Assembly: GCF_012932915.1 (NCBI RefSeq)
Contig: NZ_VCQU01000014.1
Coordinates: 1-64,000, forward strand
Direction of reading: 5' to 3'
Source: Antrihabitans stalactiti
GTDB lineage: Bacteria > Actinomycetota > Actinomycetes > Mycobacteriales > Mycobacteriaceae
DNA: 64,000 nt
In this document: piece after piece, positions 8,614 to 17,761 of the stretch
Layout: every line of letters begins with the position of its first letter
Numbering within the stretch: the stretch's first letter is position 1
Position numbers and translations under genes: made by a program
The notes under the pieces: model-generated
The model's input: only the letters and a program-made list of their open reading frames with translations
Databases searched by the model: none
Told to the model about the DNA's origin: nothing

Positions 8614-8947
8614 CTTCGACGAACTTCGCCCACGCGAGGTCACGCTCGGAGTCGGTGACTTGTTCGGCGCGAACAGCAACCGTCCCATCGTCGGGGGTTT
8701 CGATCGTCACCTCGGGGTGGGCGAGCAGATTGTGGAACCACGCGGGATGCTCGGGCGCACCGGCCTTCGTCGCGACGATCATCCACGTGTCCGGATCCTG
8801 CCGCAGGGCGAACAGCGGAGTGATGCGCTCGATTCCGGTGCTTCTCCCACAGTGGTGTAGCAGAACCAGATGCCGCCCGAATCCACCCGTGGTGACCGTT
8901 CCGTCGTTCTCGCGGAACTCCGCGATGATGATGTCGTTCCTGTTCAT
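8537..8947 (-). CDS. F420H2-dependent nitroreductase-family protein (DUF385/Ddn)
   Basis: This 136-residue single-domain split-barrel protein belongs to the deazaflavin-dependent family that includes mycobacterial Ddn. Recognisable features are the GRHLVLLHHCGRSTG strand region, TWMIVATKAGAPEHPAWFHN and the conserved valine-rich C-terminus. The ATG at 8947 with GAGAGGAGTGGG upstream is preferred to an in-frame upstream start. Members bind F420 and reduce quinones or nitro compounds, or have no known substrate. It is convergent with the TetR gene, and the two coding regions overlap by 77 bases at their 3' ends. Confidence 0.82.
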   Translation of the reverse strand: MNRNDIIIAEFRENDGTVTTGGFGRHLVLLHHCGRSTGIERITPLFALRQDPDTWMIVATKAGAPEHPAWFHNLLAHPEVTIETPDDGTVAVRAEQVTDSERDLAWAKFVEVSPIFAQYQAKTERTIPVVALRRRT

Positions 8948-9025
8948 CCCACTCCTCTCGCGTCCCGTCACCGCGGCCACGCGGTCCTCGCCCCGCGATG
9001 AAAGCGAGGACCGCCAGCCGAGAAA

Positions 9026-9979
9026 CTAGTGCAGCGCCGCGTGCAGCGTCTCCTGCGCCAGCTTGATCGCCGCGCTCGCGCCGTGGGTCGACCGCAACGC
9101 GTTGAGCATCATGAAATCGTGGATGACGCCACCGAACCGAACCTGGGTCACCGGCACGCCCGCCGCACGGAGTTTGGCGGCATAGGCTTCGCCTTCATCA
9201 CGCAACACGTCCGCCTCCGCCGTGATCACGAGTGCCGGCGGCAGACCCGCGAGCTGGTCGACCGACGCGCGCAGCGGTGACGCGTAGATCTCTTCACGCT
9301 GGGCATCGTTGTCGGTGTACTGATCCCAGAACCACTTCATGCCGTCGCGGGCGAGGAAGTAGTGCTCGGCGAACTGGTGATACGAGCCGGTGTCGAAGTT
9401 CGCGTTGGTGACCGGGTAGAGGAGCACTTGCTGGGTGATCGTGACGTCGCCGCGGTCCTTGGCCATCAATGCCAGGACGGCGGTCATGTTGCCGCCGACC
9501 GAGTCGCCGACCGCCGCGAAACGGGTGGCGTCGAGCCCCTTCTCGGAACCGTGCGCGACAACCCACTGCGCTGCGGCGTAGTTCTGTTCGATCGCGGTCG
9601 GGTACTTCGCCTCGGGAGACAGGTCGTACTCCGGAAACACCACGGCTGCGTGCGCACCGACGGCGAGTTCACGGACGAGGCGGTCGTGGGTGTGCGCGTT
9701 GCCGAACACCCAGCCGGCACCGTGGATGTAGAAGACGACGGGAAGTGTTCCCGTGGCGCCGGCTGGCCGGACGATGCGGACCTTCACCGAGCCGGTCGGG
9801 CCGCCCTCGACCGTGATCCATTCCTCGTCGATGTTCGGCTTCTCGATGTCGCTCGACTGGACCTCGTCGACTGTTGTGCGACCTTCGGCGGGCGGTAGTT
9901 GGAACAGGAACGGCGGGTTGTCTGTAGCCTTTGCAAATTCTGCTGCCTCGGGCTCGAGAACTGGCGTGATTTCGGTCAT
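9026..9979 (-). CDS. HSL-family (LipR-like) carboxylesterase
   Basis: This 317-residue alpha/beta hydrolase of the hormone-sensitive-lipase group has the oxyanion motif HGAGW (about residue 90), the nucleophile in GDSVGGN, an Asp in ITAEADVLRDEG and the His in GVIHDFMML, so the triad is intact. The ATG at 9979 follows AAGGAGGAATAC. LipR in the mycobacterial mymA region, which is under VirS control, belongs to the same family, so this gene next to VirS-like regulators is consistent with a related catabolic module. It is divergent from the acetoacetate-decarboxylase-like operon, with the shared element copy C in between. Confidence 0.87.
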   Translation of the reverse strand: MTEITPVLEPEAAEFAKATDNPPFLFQLPPAEGRTTVDEVQSSDIEKPNIDEEWITVEGGPTGSVKVRIVRPAGATGTLPVVFYIHGAGWVFGNAHTHDRLVRELAVGAHAAVVFPEYDLSPEAKYPTAIEQNYAAAQWVVAHGSEKGLDATRFAAVGDSVGGNMTAVLALMAKDRGDVTITQQVLLYPVTNANFDTGSYHQFAEHYFLARDGMKWFWDQYTDNDAQREEIYASPLRASVDQLAGLPPALVITAEADVLRDEGEAYAAKLRAAGVPVTQVRFGGVIHDFMMLNALRSTHGASAAIKLAQETLHAALH

Positions 9980-10044
9980 GTATTCCTCCTTGTGGTGGCG
10001 GCCACATCCGATTCGACCAGCGATTCCACTGGCGCGCAGCAATG

Positions 10045-10071
10045 TGGCCGAATACCACAACTCATTGGCCA
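10045..10071 (-). promoter_or_regulatory. Shared promoter element, copy C (candidate AraC site)
   Basis: Read on the minus strand, TGGCCAATGAGTTGTG is followed by GTATTC and GGCCA. Block order and the 22-base spacing equal those of copies A and B. It lies between the esterase and the acetoacetate-decarboxylase-like operon, 91 bases before the latter's ATG, and is oriented to that operon as copies A and B are to theirs. Confidence 0.65.
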
Positions 10072-10161
10072 TTCATCACCTGTGGGCCATCGAGCGACTT
10101 CCCTAATTTTGGTGTGGTCGGCCGAGCGTCCGCTCGGCTTCGAACGGGCGAGAGGTCCACC

Positions 10162-11067
10162 ATGAACAGCACACAAGATTTGGTCGAAGTCGATTTCGGC
10201 GGCACCACCGTCGATGTTCCCAGGGGCGGTTACTACGACCGCTACCGTTCGAACCCGAACCTCGACGAGATCGCCCAAGATCCGGCGGCGGGCAACATCG
10301 ATTGGTTCCGCCGGATTCCGAAGGTTCTCGTCGATTCTCGGGTCGGACCGATCTGGGCACCGAACTTCTACTACCGCGCAGGCATCGTTCAAGTCCTGAT
10401 GCTCGCACCGCTCGACCGGGTCCGGGCCGCGCTTCCGGAGCCGCTGGAGCCGCTGAGCCCGATTCCCGGTCAAGCACTCGTTGCGTTGACGTTCTTCTCG
10501 TACTCGGTGTGCGACAACGATCCATACGACGAGGTGTCGGTCGCCGTCGTCGTTCGCCGGCCGGGCGCACGGGGGCCGCACGCGCTGGAACTGGCCGAGT
10601 CGATGCGTCGTCGCAGCTACTACGCACACGTGCTCGCGTTGCCGGTCAACACCGAGATCGCCCGGGCTCGTGGCGTGAACGGCTATCAGCTTCCGAAGTG
10701 GAAGACCGACATCAGCCTCGCGATCGACGACACGGTGACCGCACAGCTCGACGGACCCACCGGTCCCGATGTGACCCTGCAAACGCCGACCCCTGGCTTG
10801 CAGAAAGTGCCGTCGCAGTCGCGGTTCAGCACGAACACGATGCTGCACCTCGTCGACGGCCAATGGCACCAGACCTCGGTGCAGACCAACGTGCTGGAAT
10901 TCGCCTCGCAGACCCTGCCCGGTGAGCTGACGATCACCCGCCACGGTGGCCCGGTGAGCCAGCTCCTCGACGGGCTGGGTGCCTCGAAGGTTCTTCGCCT
11001 CGACGTCACCAAGGATGCGCAGCTGGTCCTGAACCTGCCGCGGCCGCTGACTGCGTTCGACAAATGA
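10162..11067 (+). CDS. Acetoacetate decarboxylase-family protein
   Basis: This 301-residue protein has the acetoacetate decarboxylase-like beta-cone fold. The region NGYQLPKWKTDI (about residues 175-185) corresponds to the segment that carries the Schiff-base lysine in true decarboxylases. The lysine context differs, so it may be a decarboxylase, an aldolase-dehydratase or a non-decarboxylating member. The ATG at 10162 has gagagg upstream. It heads a tightly coupled operon: the next gene starts in an ATGA overlap, then come an MFS transporter and a DJ-1/PfpI protein. Expression probably depends on the shared element at 10045-10071. Confidence 0.8.
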   Translation: MNSTQDLVEVDFGGTTVDVPRGGYYDRYRSNPNLDEIAQDPAAGNIDWFRRIPKVLVDSRVGPIWAPNFYYRAGIVQVLMLAPLDRVRAALPEPLEPLSPIPGQALVALTFFSYSVCDNDPYDEVSVAVVVRRPGARGPHALELAESMRRRSYYAHVLALPVNTEIARARGVNGYQLPKWKTDISLAIDDTVTAQLDGPTGPDVTLQTPTPGLQKVPSQSRFSTNTMLHLVDGQWHQTSVQTNVLEFASQTLPGELTITRHGGPVSQLLDGLGASKVLRLDVTKDAQLVLNLPRPLTAFDK

Positions 11068-12275
11068 GCGAGTCCGAGTTCGATCTGGTCGTATTCGGCG
11101 CCACGAGCTTCGTGGGGAAGCTGTTGACCGCGTACCTTGCCGAACGAGACGAACCAGTCCGATGGGCGATCGCCGGGCGATCGCTGACCAAGCTCGAGCA
11201 GGTCCGGAGCTCGCTGGGTGCGGCGGGAGAGTCGCTGCCGATCATCGTGGCCGACGCCGCGAACGAGCAGGACCTGCGCGCATTGTGTGCCCGGACCCGG
11301 GTCGTCGTCTCGACCGTCGGCCCCTATGCGCTCTACGGCGAGCCACTGGTCAAGGTCTGCGCGGAAACCGGTACGGACTACTGCGACCTCACCGGCGAGA
11401 CCCAGTGGATTCGCAAGATGGTCGACAAGTACGAGGCTGCAGCGCAGCAATCGGGGGCGCGCATCGTCCATTGCTGTGGCTTCGACTCGGTGCCATCCGA
11501 CCTCGGGGTCTCCTTCCTTCAGAAGCACGCGTTTGCGCAGTGGGGTGCACCGGCAACGAATGTGACAATGCGGGTAAAGACCCTCAAAGGCGGCGCATCG
11601 GGCGGCACCATCGCCAGTCTGATCAATGTGGTCAAAGAGGCAGCCTCGGACCCCCAGCTGCGCAAGGCATTGGTCAATCCTTACTACCTGACCCCCACGG
11701 GGCACGGATTCACCGCTCGCCAGCATGCCGTGACGGGACCGGAGTTCGATGCCGATTTCGATGAGTGGATCGCTCCGTTCGTCATGGCGGCGATCAACGA
11801 GCGGGTCGTGCATCGCTCGAATGCTCTGTCGCACAACACTTACGGAGACGCATTCACCTACAACGAAGCGATGCTCGTCGGACCGGGTATCAAGGGCCGC
11901 ATGACCGCGACGGGCATCGTCGCAGGTCTCGGTGGCTTCATGATCGCGGCGGTCGTCGCACCGTTGCGCACCCTCCTCGAACGATACGTCCTGCCCAAGC
12001 CCGGCGAAGGCCCGACTCCACACGCGCAAGCCTCCGGTCGCTACGACGTCCGATTCGTGGGCCACAACCGGGATCGGACGATACGGGCGAAGGTCACCGG
12101 CGTCGGCGACCCCGGTTACGGGTCGAGCAGCAAGATCCTCGGTCAAGCGGCGCTGAGTCTTGCGCTGAACGAGACCGATCGCGACGGGGGCTTCTGGACC
12201 CCGGCCACGATCTTCGACGAGCGCTTCGCCGATCGGTTGACGTCGCACGCCGGCGTGAGATTCGAACTGGTGTGA
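11064..12275 (+). CDS. Saccharopine dehydrogenase-like / trans-acting enoyl reductase-family protein
   Basis: This 403-residue protein has an N-terminal Rossmann motif, FGATSFVGKLLTAYLAE, of the saccharopine-dehydrogenase-like group. In mycolic-acid bacteria this group includes trans-acting enoyl reductases. Other visible signatures are YALYGEPLVKVCAETGTDYCDL and CCGFDSVPSDLGV. It starts inside the stop of the decarboxylase-like gene (ATGA) and its stop overlaps the GTG of the transporter, so all three are translationally linked. It is likely to be an NAD(P)H-dependent reductase acting on an acyl or keto intermediate. The substrate is unknown. Confidence 0.82.
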   Translation: MSESEFDLVVFGATSFVGKLLTAYLAERDEPVRWAIAGRSLTKLEQVRSSLGAAGESLPIIVADAANEQDLRALCARTRVVVSTVGPYALYGEPLVKVCAETGTDYCDLTGETQWIRKMVDKYEAAAQQSGARIVHCCGFDSVPSDLGVSFLQKHAFAQWGAPATNVTMRVKTLKGGASGGTIASLINVVKEAASDPQLRKALVNPYYLTPTGHGFTARQHAVTGPEFDADFDEWIAPFVMAAINERVVHRSNALSHNTYGDAFTYNEAMLVGPGIKGRMTATGIVAGLGGFMIAAVVAPLRTLLERYVLPKPGEGPTPHAQASGRYDVRFVGHNRDRTIRAKVTGVGDPGYGSSSKILGQAALSLALNETDRDGGFWTPATIFDERFADRLTSHAGVRFELV

Positions 12276-13504
12276 AGCGGTCAGTGCCGGCGTTACCGCT
12301 GCTCGCGGCGGAATTGTTCGGCTTCTTCATCGCAGCGGCCGCACCCTCACCTCTGCTCGTACCGTTCGGGCGGCAATTCGGTTTCGGGGCGGCGATGCTC
12401 ACGATCATCTTCGCGATCTACGCGATCGCGTTGCTCGGCGCCTTACTGACCGCGGGTGGACTGTCCGACCACGTGGGCCGCAAGCCGATCATCGTCGGTG
12501 CCCTGCTGCTCGAGACCGTGAGCATGCTGGTCTTTCTCGCCGCGAGCGCAACGGTGTGGCTCCTGCTCGCTCGCGCGATCCAAGGGTTTGCGACCGGTAT
12601 CGCGGTCGGAGCACTGAACGCGGCCATCGTCGAGGCGGCGAGGTCGCGTGCCGGCGGCCTGATCAACGGCTTCGCACCGCTGTCTGGCCTCGCCGTCGGC
12701 GGTCTCCTCAGCGGGTGGCTCATTCAGCAGGTTGCCGATCCCGCGGAACTCATCTTCTCGGCGCTGGCCGCGTTCTTCGCAATCGCCGCCGGGCTGACCG
12801 TGCTCATCCCGGAAACCAGCACAATGCGACCCGGCGCCTGGCCGTCGCTCAAGCCGCGACTGTCGATACCGGCCGCGGCACGCAGGACGTTCCTCGCGCT
12901 TACACCTGGGCTGATCGCGCTGTGGGCCCTCGGTGGCCTCTATCTCTCACTGATCCCGCCGGCGATGGGCAGCGTGTACGGCGTGCACGCGGCGCTGGCC
13001 GGCGGGTTGGCAATCGGCATGCTCAACGCCACGGGCGCGATCGCTCCGCTGGTACTGGCCCGATTGCAGCCGCAGACGGTCACGGTCATCGGCAGTGCGG
13101 CCATCGCCCTGGGATCACTGCTGATCGCGGCATCCGTCGTGACAACGTCGATCGTGCTCTTCTTCGTTGGAACGTTCGTCGCCGGAATCGGATTCGGGTC
13201 GGCCTTCTCGGCAAGCCCACGGCAATTGGCGGCATTCGTCACCGCGTCGACACGCGCCCAGATGTTCGCCTCGATCTACGTCGTCAGCTACGCGGCGTTC
13301 AGCATTCCGGCGGTCCTTGCCGGGACCTTCGTGCAACCTTTCGGACTGACATCCACGCTGTTGGTCTTCGCTCTGTCGTTGGTTGTAGTGGCACTCCTCG
13401 GGACGGCGACCTCATTGGCCGAGAGGCGGGCCGCACGCACGAAGATGCCCGATCTGGGTGTAGGACTTCGCGATTCAGCACACAATTCCATTACCGCAAA
13501 ATAA
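12272..13504 (+). CDS. MFS transporter
   Basis: This 410-residue integral membrane protein has about 12 predicted hydrophobic segments and the MFS loop motif GGLSDHVGRKPIIV between segments 2 and 3. The GTG start overlaps the preceding stop (GTGA). Position in the decarboxylase/reductase operon suggests uptake or export of the substrate or product of the island. Drug-efflux activity cannot be excluded from sequence. Confidence 0.87.
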   Translation: MKRSVPALPLLAAELFGFFIAAAAPSPLLVPFGRQFGFGAAMLTIIFAIYAIALLGALLTAGGLSDHVGRKPIIVGALLLETVSMLVFLAASATVWLLLARAIQGFATGIAVGALNAAIVEAARSRAGGLINGFAPLSGLAVGGLLSGWLIQQVADPAELIFSALAAFFAIAAGLTVLIPETSTMRPGAWPSLKPRLSIPAAARRTFLALTPGLIALWALGGLYLSLIPPAMGSVYGVHAALAGGLAIGMLNATGAIAPLVLARLQPQTVTVIGSAAIALGSLLIAASVVTTSIVLFFVGTFVAGIGFGSAFSASPRQLAAFVTASTRAQMFASIYVVSYAAFSIPAVLAGTFVQPFGLTSTLLVFALSLVVVALLGTATSLAERRAARTKMPDLGVGLRDSAHNSITAK

Positions 13505-13516
13505 CAAAGGACAGAA

Positions 13517-14209
13517 ATGACCAAGCGAATTCTCCACGTCGTCACCAACCGCGCACACTACGACGACCCGGCCGAGCTGACCGGCCTGTGGCTCTCCGAG
13601 CTGACCCACGCGTGGCACGTGTTCGAGCAAGCGGGATACGAACAGCGGATCGTCAGCCCGCTCGGTGGGCAGTCCCCACTGGAACCGCGCTCCCTGAAAT
13701 TTCCGAACTACGACAAAACTGCAAAACAGTGGCACGGCGACGAGGCGAAGATGGCGCTGCTGGCGAACACCGCATCGCCCGACGACATCGATTCAAAGGA
13801 CTTCGACGCGATCTACTTCACCGGCGGCCATGCCGTGATGTACGACTTCCCCGACAGTGAAGGGCTGCAGCGCATTTCGCGCGAGATCTGGGAGAACGGC
13901 GGCATCGTATCGTCGGTATGCCACGGATACTGCGGACTGCTGAACACGCGTCTCTCCGACGGATCCTTGCTGATCGCCGGCCGAAAAATGACCGGATTCG
14001 CCTGGCGCGAGGAAGTCGTCGCCGGGGTCGCCGACAAGGTCCCCTACAACGCCGAAGAAGCCGCCCAGGAACGTGGTGCCCTCTACGAGAAGACACTGCT
14101 GCCGTTCATCCCGAACGCAGTCGTCGACGGACGATTGGTCACCGGCCAAAATCCGCCATCCGCCAAGGTGACCGCGAAGAAGGTCGTCTCGGTGCTCGAA
14201 GGGAACTAG
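13517..14209 (+). CDS. DJ-1/PfpI (ThiJ/Hsp31-like) protein
   Basis: This 230-residue protein of the type 1 glutamine-amidotransferase-like superfamily has the nucleophile-elbow Cys in SVCHGYCGLLN (about residue 135) and the upstream TGGHAVMYDFPD loop that usually supplies the acidic partner. Relatives are glyoxalase III, deglycase or chaperone-like proteins. The ATG lies 12 bases after the transporter stop with aaaggacag upstream, so it is the last gene of the four-gene operon. A role in carbonyl detoxification would suit an aldehyde-producing pathway, but this is inference. Confidence 0.83.
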   Translation: MTKRILHVVTNRAHYDDPAELTGLWLSELTHAWHVFEQAGYEQRIVSPLGGQSPLEPRSLKFPNYDKTAKQWHGDEAKMALLANTASPDDIDSKDFDAIYFTGGHAVMYDFPDSEGLQRISREIWENGGIVSSVCHGYCGLLNTRLSDGSLLIAGRKMTGFAWREEVVAGVADKVPYNAEEAAQERGALYEKTLLPFIPNAVVDGRLVTGQNPPSAKVTAKKVVSVLEGN

Positions 14210-14637
14210 CTGGGCTGAACGACTGGCGGCAGCAGCTCGGCTCGCCGCCATCAGCGCTCGCGTGAAGCCGGATCCCGATCTGGACTCCCAAGAGCGGGCC
14301 AGTCTGTGGATCTCGGCGATATGTGGCACTGATTTCGCAGGCGTGTTTGGCACCACTGGGCGGGGCTCGCCGGTGACTCCTCGTTGCGATGGGCCCTTAC
14401 GGCAGTCCGTACACGAGCGCATCAACCGCGACTAGGGACAACCAGGGTGGCCTGGCGCGCGTCAACTGGACACCGTTGACCGGGACCGTCTCGTGGCGTT
14501 GACCCCGGTGTGACCGGTTGCCGTCGTGATGGCCGGATTCGCGCCGCCCGCGACACCGGGCCGTTGACCGATCGCTTTCGGAACAGCCGAAGCCGACGCG
14601 ATCAAGCTTCGGTTATCTGCGCGGGGCTGCTGGGTCG
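14210..14637. other. Gene-free spacer at the right edge of the island
   Basis: I see no credible gene here. The stretch contains the 41-bp repeat at 14314-14354. It separates the operon that ends at 14209 from a recombinase pair and probably holds the junction of the integrated element. Confidence 0.5.
14314..14354 (+). repeat. 41-bp sequence repeated left of the island (right copy)
   Basis: It matches 461-501 in direct orientation at 33 of 41 positions. Together the two copies bracket about 13.8 kb holding the AraC/TetR-controlled genes. Confidence 0.5.
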
Positions 14638-16632
14638 TTGACGACCTTGCGAAGTCGTCGGCAATGGCGATTACCTGAGCGACTTGGCGTGGCGCGTGAA
14701 ATGGTCGCGCACTCCTCTGGCGTGCGTGCGTCACGCGGCCTCGAGTTTGCTGCGCAAGCGTTGCCGCTGATCCGTTCCCACGAGTTCACCCTCGCCGGGT
14801 GCAACGACACAGTCACCGCCGAGTTCTTGTGGATTCTGCAGGAACGCGACCGTCGTGGCTTCGGCATCTCCATCCTGCGGATGCGCAACCTCGTGAGCTC
14901 CGCGCGAGACGCGGACACCCTGTTCGATGTCACGCCGTCCCACGAGCACGCCGCGAAGTTCCTGCGGATGACACTGCCGTTGCTGCGGGCGCAGCGCTCA
15001 CTGTCGGACGGAATCGACGCTGCCGTGTCGGACCGGTGGGGACCCGATGTGCTGGAGCGATTCCCCAGTGTTCACGGCACACGTAGCCGCAGCAGCGTCA
15101 TCGACTGGTCCGAGGTCGGATGCGTATGGCTTCGGCGCCTCGGCAAGATATGGGCAACCGAAACACAACCCGCGTACGAGAAACTGCGCCCCACGCTTCG
15201 GGCACTGACCTGGGCGTCGAAGGCACTCGAGACCAGCCCGGCGATCACTGATCCCACGCTGGCCGGACGCGGCGACATTGCCTCCATCATCGCCTACTGC
15301 CGGCGACAGACCAGCCGCGCCGGCACACCCTTGGCTGGCGATTACGCCCAGCGCAGGCTGTGGGATCTGAAAGCAATCCTGGCGTTCTGCCGGTCCGCCG
15401 GACACATGGACGACGTGCCCGGCACCTTCGTCCTCACGACAGCCCATCTCGGAGGGAAACCCGAGAGTCGGCGCCGCGACGACGACGACCCCGGTAAGGC
15501 ATTACCCGACGAGGTCCTCGACATACTCGACCACAACCTCGAGCTGCTGAGTCCGTCGATGTCGGCGCAGTACCGCGTTCAAGGCTGGACCAATGCCGAC
15601 TACGCCTTGATGCGGCAAACGATCTATCAACTTTTGCGCGACACCGGCCGACGGCCCGGTGAAATCACCGCACTGCGCCGCAACTGCCTCGACACCGACC
15701 CCGCCGGAGACCCGGTGTTGATCTACACCAACTCCAAGGCCAACCGAGTCAACCGGCGACTACATATCACCACCGACACCGCCCAGGTGGTGAAAGCCTG
15801 GCGGGCGCAGGTTTCGACTCTCCGGCCCGATCGGGATACCGCACACCTGTTTCCGCAGCTGCACAGGTCGGAACCACAGTCCGACAACCATTTCAAGGCC
15901 GGAGCGTTCGGGGTCATCTTCGGAACGTGGGTCGACTCGATTCCCGAATTGGAGCCGCTGCTTCGCACCCCGTCTAGCCCAGAGGGCATCATCGACCGGC
16001 GCGACGTGATCGCCTACTCGCTTCGTCACACCTATGCGCAACGTCATGCCGACGCCGGTACCCCGGTCGACGTTCTCGCCCCGCTGCTCGACCATCGCAA
16101 CGTCGCCGTCACACAGGGCTACTACCGCGTCGGCCCCAAACGCAAACGCGAGGCGATCGAACGAGTCGGGGCACTGGTGATGGATCGGCGCGGATCGCTG
16201 CGTCCCGCCATGGATCAGATCGAATACGAACGACGTTCCGTATCCACACTTCTCGGCGGATGTGTCGAACCGTCGAATGTGAAATCCGGTGGCAAATCGT
16301 GTCCGATCCGCTTCCAATGCGGAGGCTGTGACCACTACCGACCGGACCCTTCCTACATCCCTGAGATCGAGCAGGAGATCGTCAAGATCAAGGCCGACGT
16401 CATGGAAGCGCAGCTGTGTGCCGCTCCACCGGTGGTGGACAACCTGCGCTACAACCTGGCGATGTTCGAGTCCATCCTGGCCAAGATGACCACGACGCTC
16501 ACCCAACTCGACCCAGAGGAACGAGCCGGACTGGACGCTGCGATCGGCACCATCCGCCAGGCCCGTGAACTTCAACGAAAAGCGTTGCCCCTCTTCGTTA
16601 CCCACACCGGCACATCCGATAACGATGCCTGA
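14638..16632 (+). CDS. Tyrosine recombinase, TnpB of Tn554 type
   Basis: This long (664-residue) site-specific recombinase has the catalytic set at about residues 340-500: Arg in DTGRRPGEITALR, SLRHTYAQRHA, and the His and Tyr in LLDHRNVAVTQGYYRV. A C-terminal extension with clustered cysteines (around CPIRFQCGGCDHY) matches the TnpB type of Tn554-like elements. The start is uncertain: TTG at 14638, or an ATG at 14701 that would lose 21 residues. It overlaps the next gene by 8 bases. The usual tnpA partner is not found upstream, so the element may be incomplete. Confidence 0.78.
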   Translation: MTTLRSRRQWRLPERLGVAREMVAHSSGVRASRGLEFAAQALPLIRSHEFTLAGCNDTVTAEFLWILQERDRRGFGISILRMRNLVSSARDADTLFDVTPSHEHAAKFLRMTLPLLRAQRSLSDGIDAAVSDRWGPDVLERFPSVHGTRSRSSVIDWSEVGCVWLRRLGKIWATETQPAYEKLRPTLRALTWASKALETSPAITDPTLAGRGDIASIIAYCRRQTSRAGTPLAGDYAQRRLWDLKAILAFCRSAGHMDDVPGTFVLTTAHLGGKPESRRRDDDDPGKALPDEVLDILDHNLELLSPSMSAQYRVQGWTNADYALMRQTIYQLLRDTGRRPGEITALRRNCLDTDPAGDPVLIYTNSKANRVNRRLHITTDTAQVVKAWRAQVSTLRPDRDTAHLFPQLHRSEPQSDNHFKAGAFGVIFGTWVDSIPELEPLLRTPSSPEGIIDRRDVIAYSLRHTYAQRHADAGTPVDVLAPLLDHRNVAVTQGYYRVGPKRKREAIERVGALVMDRRGSLRPAMDQIEYERRSVSTLLGGCVEPSNVKSGGKSCPIRFQCGGCDHYRPDPSYIPEIEQEIVKIKADVMEAQLCAAPPVVDNLRYNLAMFESILAKMTTTLTQLDPEERAGLDAAIGTIRQARELQRKALPLFVTHTGTSDNDA

Positions 16633-17212
16633 CTCCCGCGCCGACAAGCTGATCGCCGCCCGGAAACAGGCCAGCCGAGACAAACACAAGCACACCCTGA
16701 TCACCCTGAACCGGCTACTGCAGACGGGGACACGGATCAGCTTCGCCGGCGTCGCCCGTGAAGCCGGCGTCTCCACCTGGCTGCTCTACAACAACTCCGA
16801 ACTCAAACAGGCGATCACAACCGGGATGCAACGGCCACCACAACCGCTGACATCGCCGCCGCAGGCACCGTCTGAAGCCTCGGCCAACAGCATGCGGGCC
16901 GATCTCGAACTGGCCCGGCACGAAATCACTGTTCTGCGGCGATCCGAACGGAAACTGCGGGAACGTCTGCAACGCACCCTGGGCGCCGAAATCGAACAGA
17001 TCGACCGCGCAGACCTAATCGCCCGCATCACCGACCTCGAAACGGTCATCACGACACTACGCACTGACAACATCGAACTCGCCGAAACCAACGGTCGGCT
17101 CACCGAGCTCACCGCCCGACAACACGACGAGCTCGACACCGCGAACACTCTGCTCCGCCGCTATATGAAGGAAGCCAGCCGAGCACACCCCGACCCAGCT
17201 AGACCGAGATGA
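16625..17212 (+). CDS. Tn554 TnpC-like / DUF6262 accessory protein
   Basis: This 195-residue protein has a basic N-terminus, a short helical domain (ISFAGVAREAGVSTWLLYNN) and a long predicted coiled coil from about residue 95 to 185. That layout is typical of the small protein downstream of TnpB in Tn554-like elements. It begins inside the end of the recombinase gene (8-base overlap) and is presumably co-translated with it. In Tn554, TnpC influences orientation and frequency of transposition; the same role here is inference. Confidence 0.7.
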   Translation: MPDSRADKLIAARKQASRDKHKHTLITLNRLLQTGTRISFAGVAREAGVSTWLLYNNSELKQAITTGMQRPPQPLTSPPQAPSEASANSMRADLELARHEITVLRRSERKLRERLQRTLGAEIEQIDRADLIARITDLETVITTLRTDNIELAETNGRLTELTARQHDELDTANTLLRRYMKEASRAHPDPARPR

Positions 17213-17248
17213 CAAGGTGCGCATGACTCGGCGCAAAGCGAGCCAAAC

Positions 17249-17737
17249 TCAAAGCGGTGGCGAAAGATCGGTCAAGTCGCCGATTCGCGCGACAGTGTGA
17301 CCGAGCCGCCAGTCGTACCAGACCGCGTTGGTGTCCTCGATGCGTGGGCGCAGAAAGCCGCCTGTGGCTCCCCATGGCCACGCGACTCCGGCGTCGCCGA
17401 TAGAGTCTTGGATGCTGTCCGCGACATAGCTGAGAATTGTTTCCTGATCGCTGTCGAGGGACGGGCTGCAGGTGCCGCCCAATCCGCTCGGCTGACCGCC
17501 GTGTGATGTCACGTTGGCGAGAATCAGCACTCCGCCGAAGTCGTCGTCGTACTCGCCGATCAATTCGATGTGATCGATGTGCCCGCCGTACTGGCGGACG
17601 TGCAGGTCGTGCCCGAGGCGGCGCACGGCAGCCAACCAATCGTCGGGTAGATCGGCGGTGAGATCACTGATGCCGGTCGTAGGCGTCCACACCGCTTTCA
17701 AAACTTGCTCGCGTCGATCGAGCCAAGTGTCCCGCAC
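17249..17737 (-). CDS. Hypothetical protein, possibly N-terminally truncated
   Basis: I do not recognise this 162-residue protein. It is acidic and aromatic-rich and looks like a normal globular domain, with VRQYGGHIDHIELIGEYDDD in the middle. The apparent GTG start has no ribosome binding site, and IS21-type end repeats begin 25 bases away at 17762. The original 5' end may therefore have been removed by the insertion. It converges on the recombinase accessory gene. Confidence 0.5.
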   Translation of the reverse strand: MRDTWLDRREQVLKAVWTPTTGISDLTADLPDDWLAAVRRLGHDLHVRQYGGHIDHIELIGEYDDDFGGVLILANVTSHGGQPSGLGGTCSPSLDSDQETILSYVADSIQDSIGDAGVAWPWGATGGFLRPRIEDTNAVWYDWRLGHTVARIGDLTDLSPPL

Positions 17738-17761
17738 GGCGTCAACGCTACGTGGCTCTGC

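Noticed and set aside
10686-12248. Minus-strand open frame of 520 codons
   Set aside because: It lies antisense to the decarboxylase-like and saccharopine-dehydrogenase-like genes, which have coherent motifs and coupled starts.
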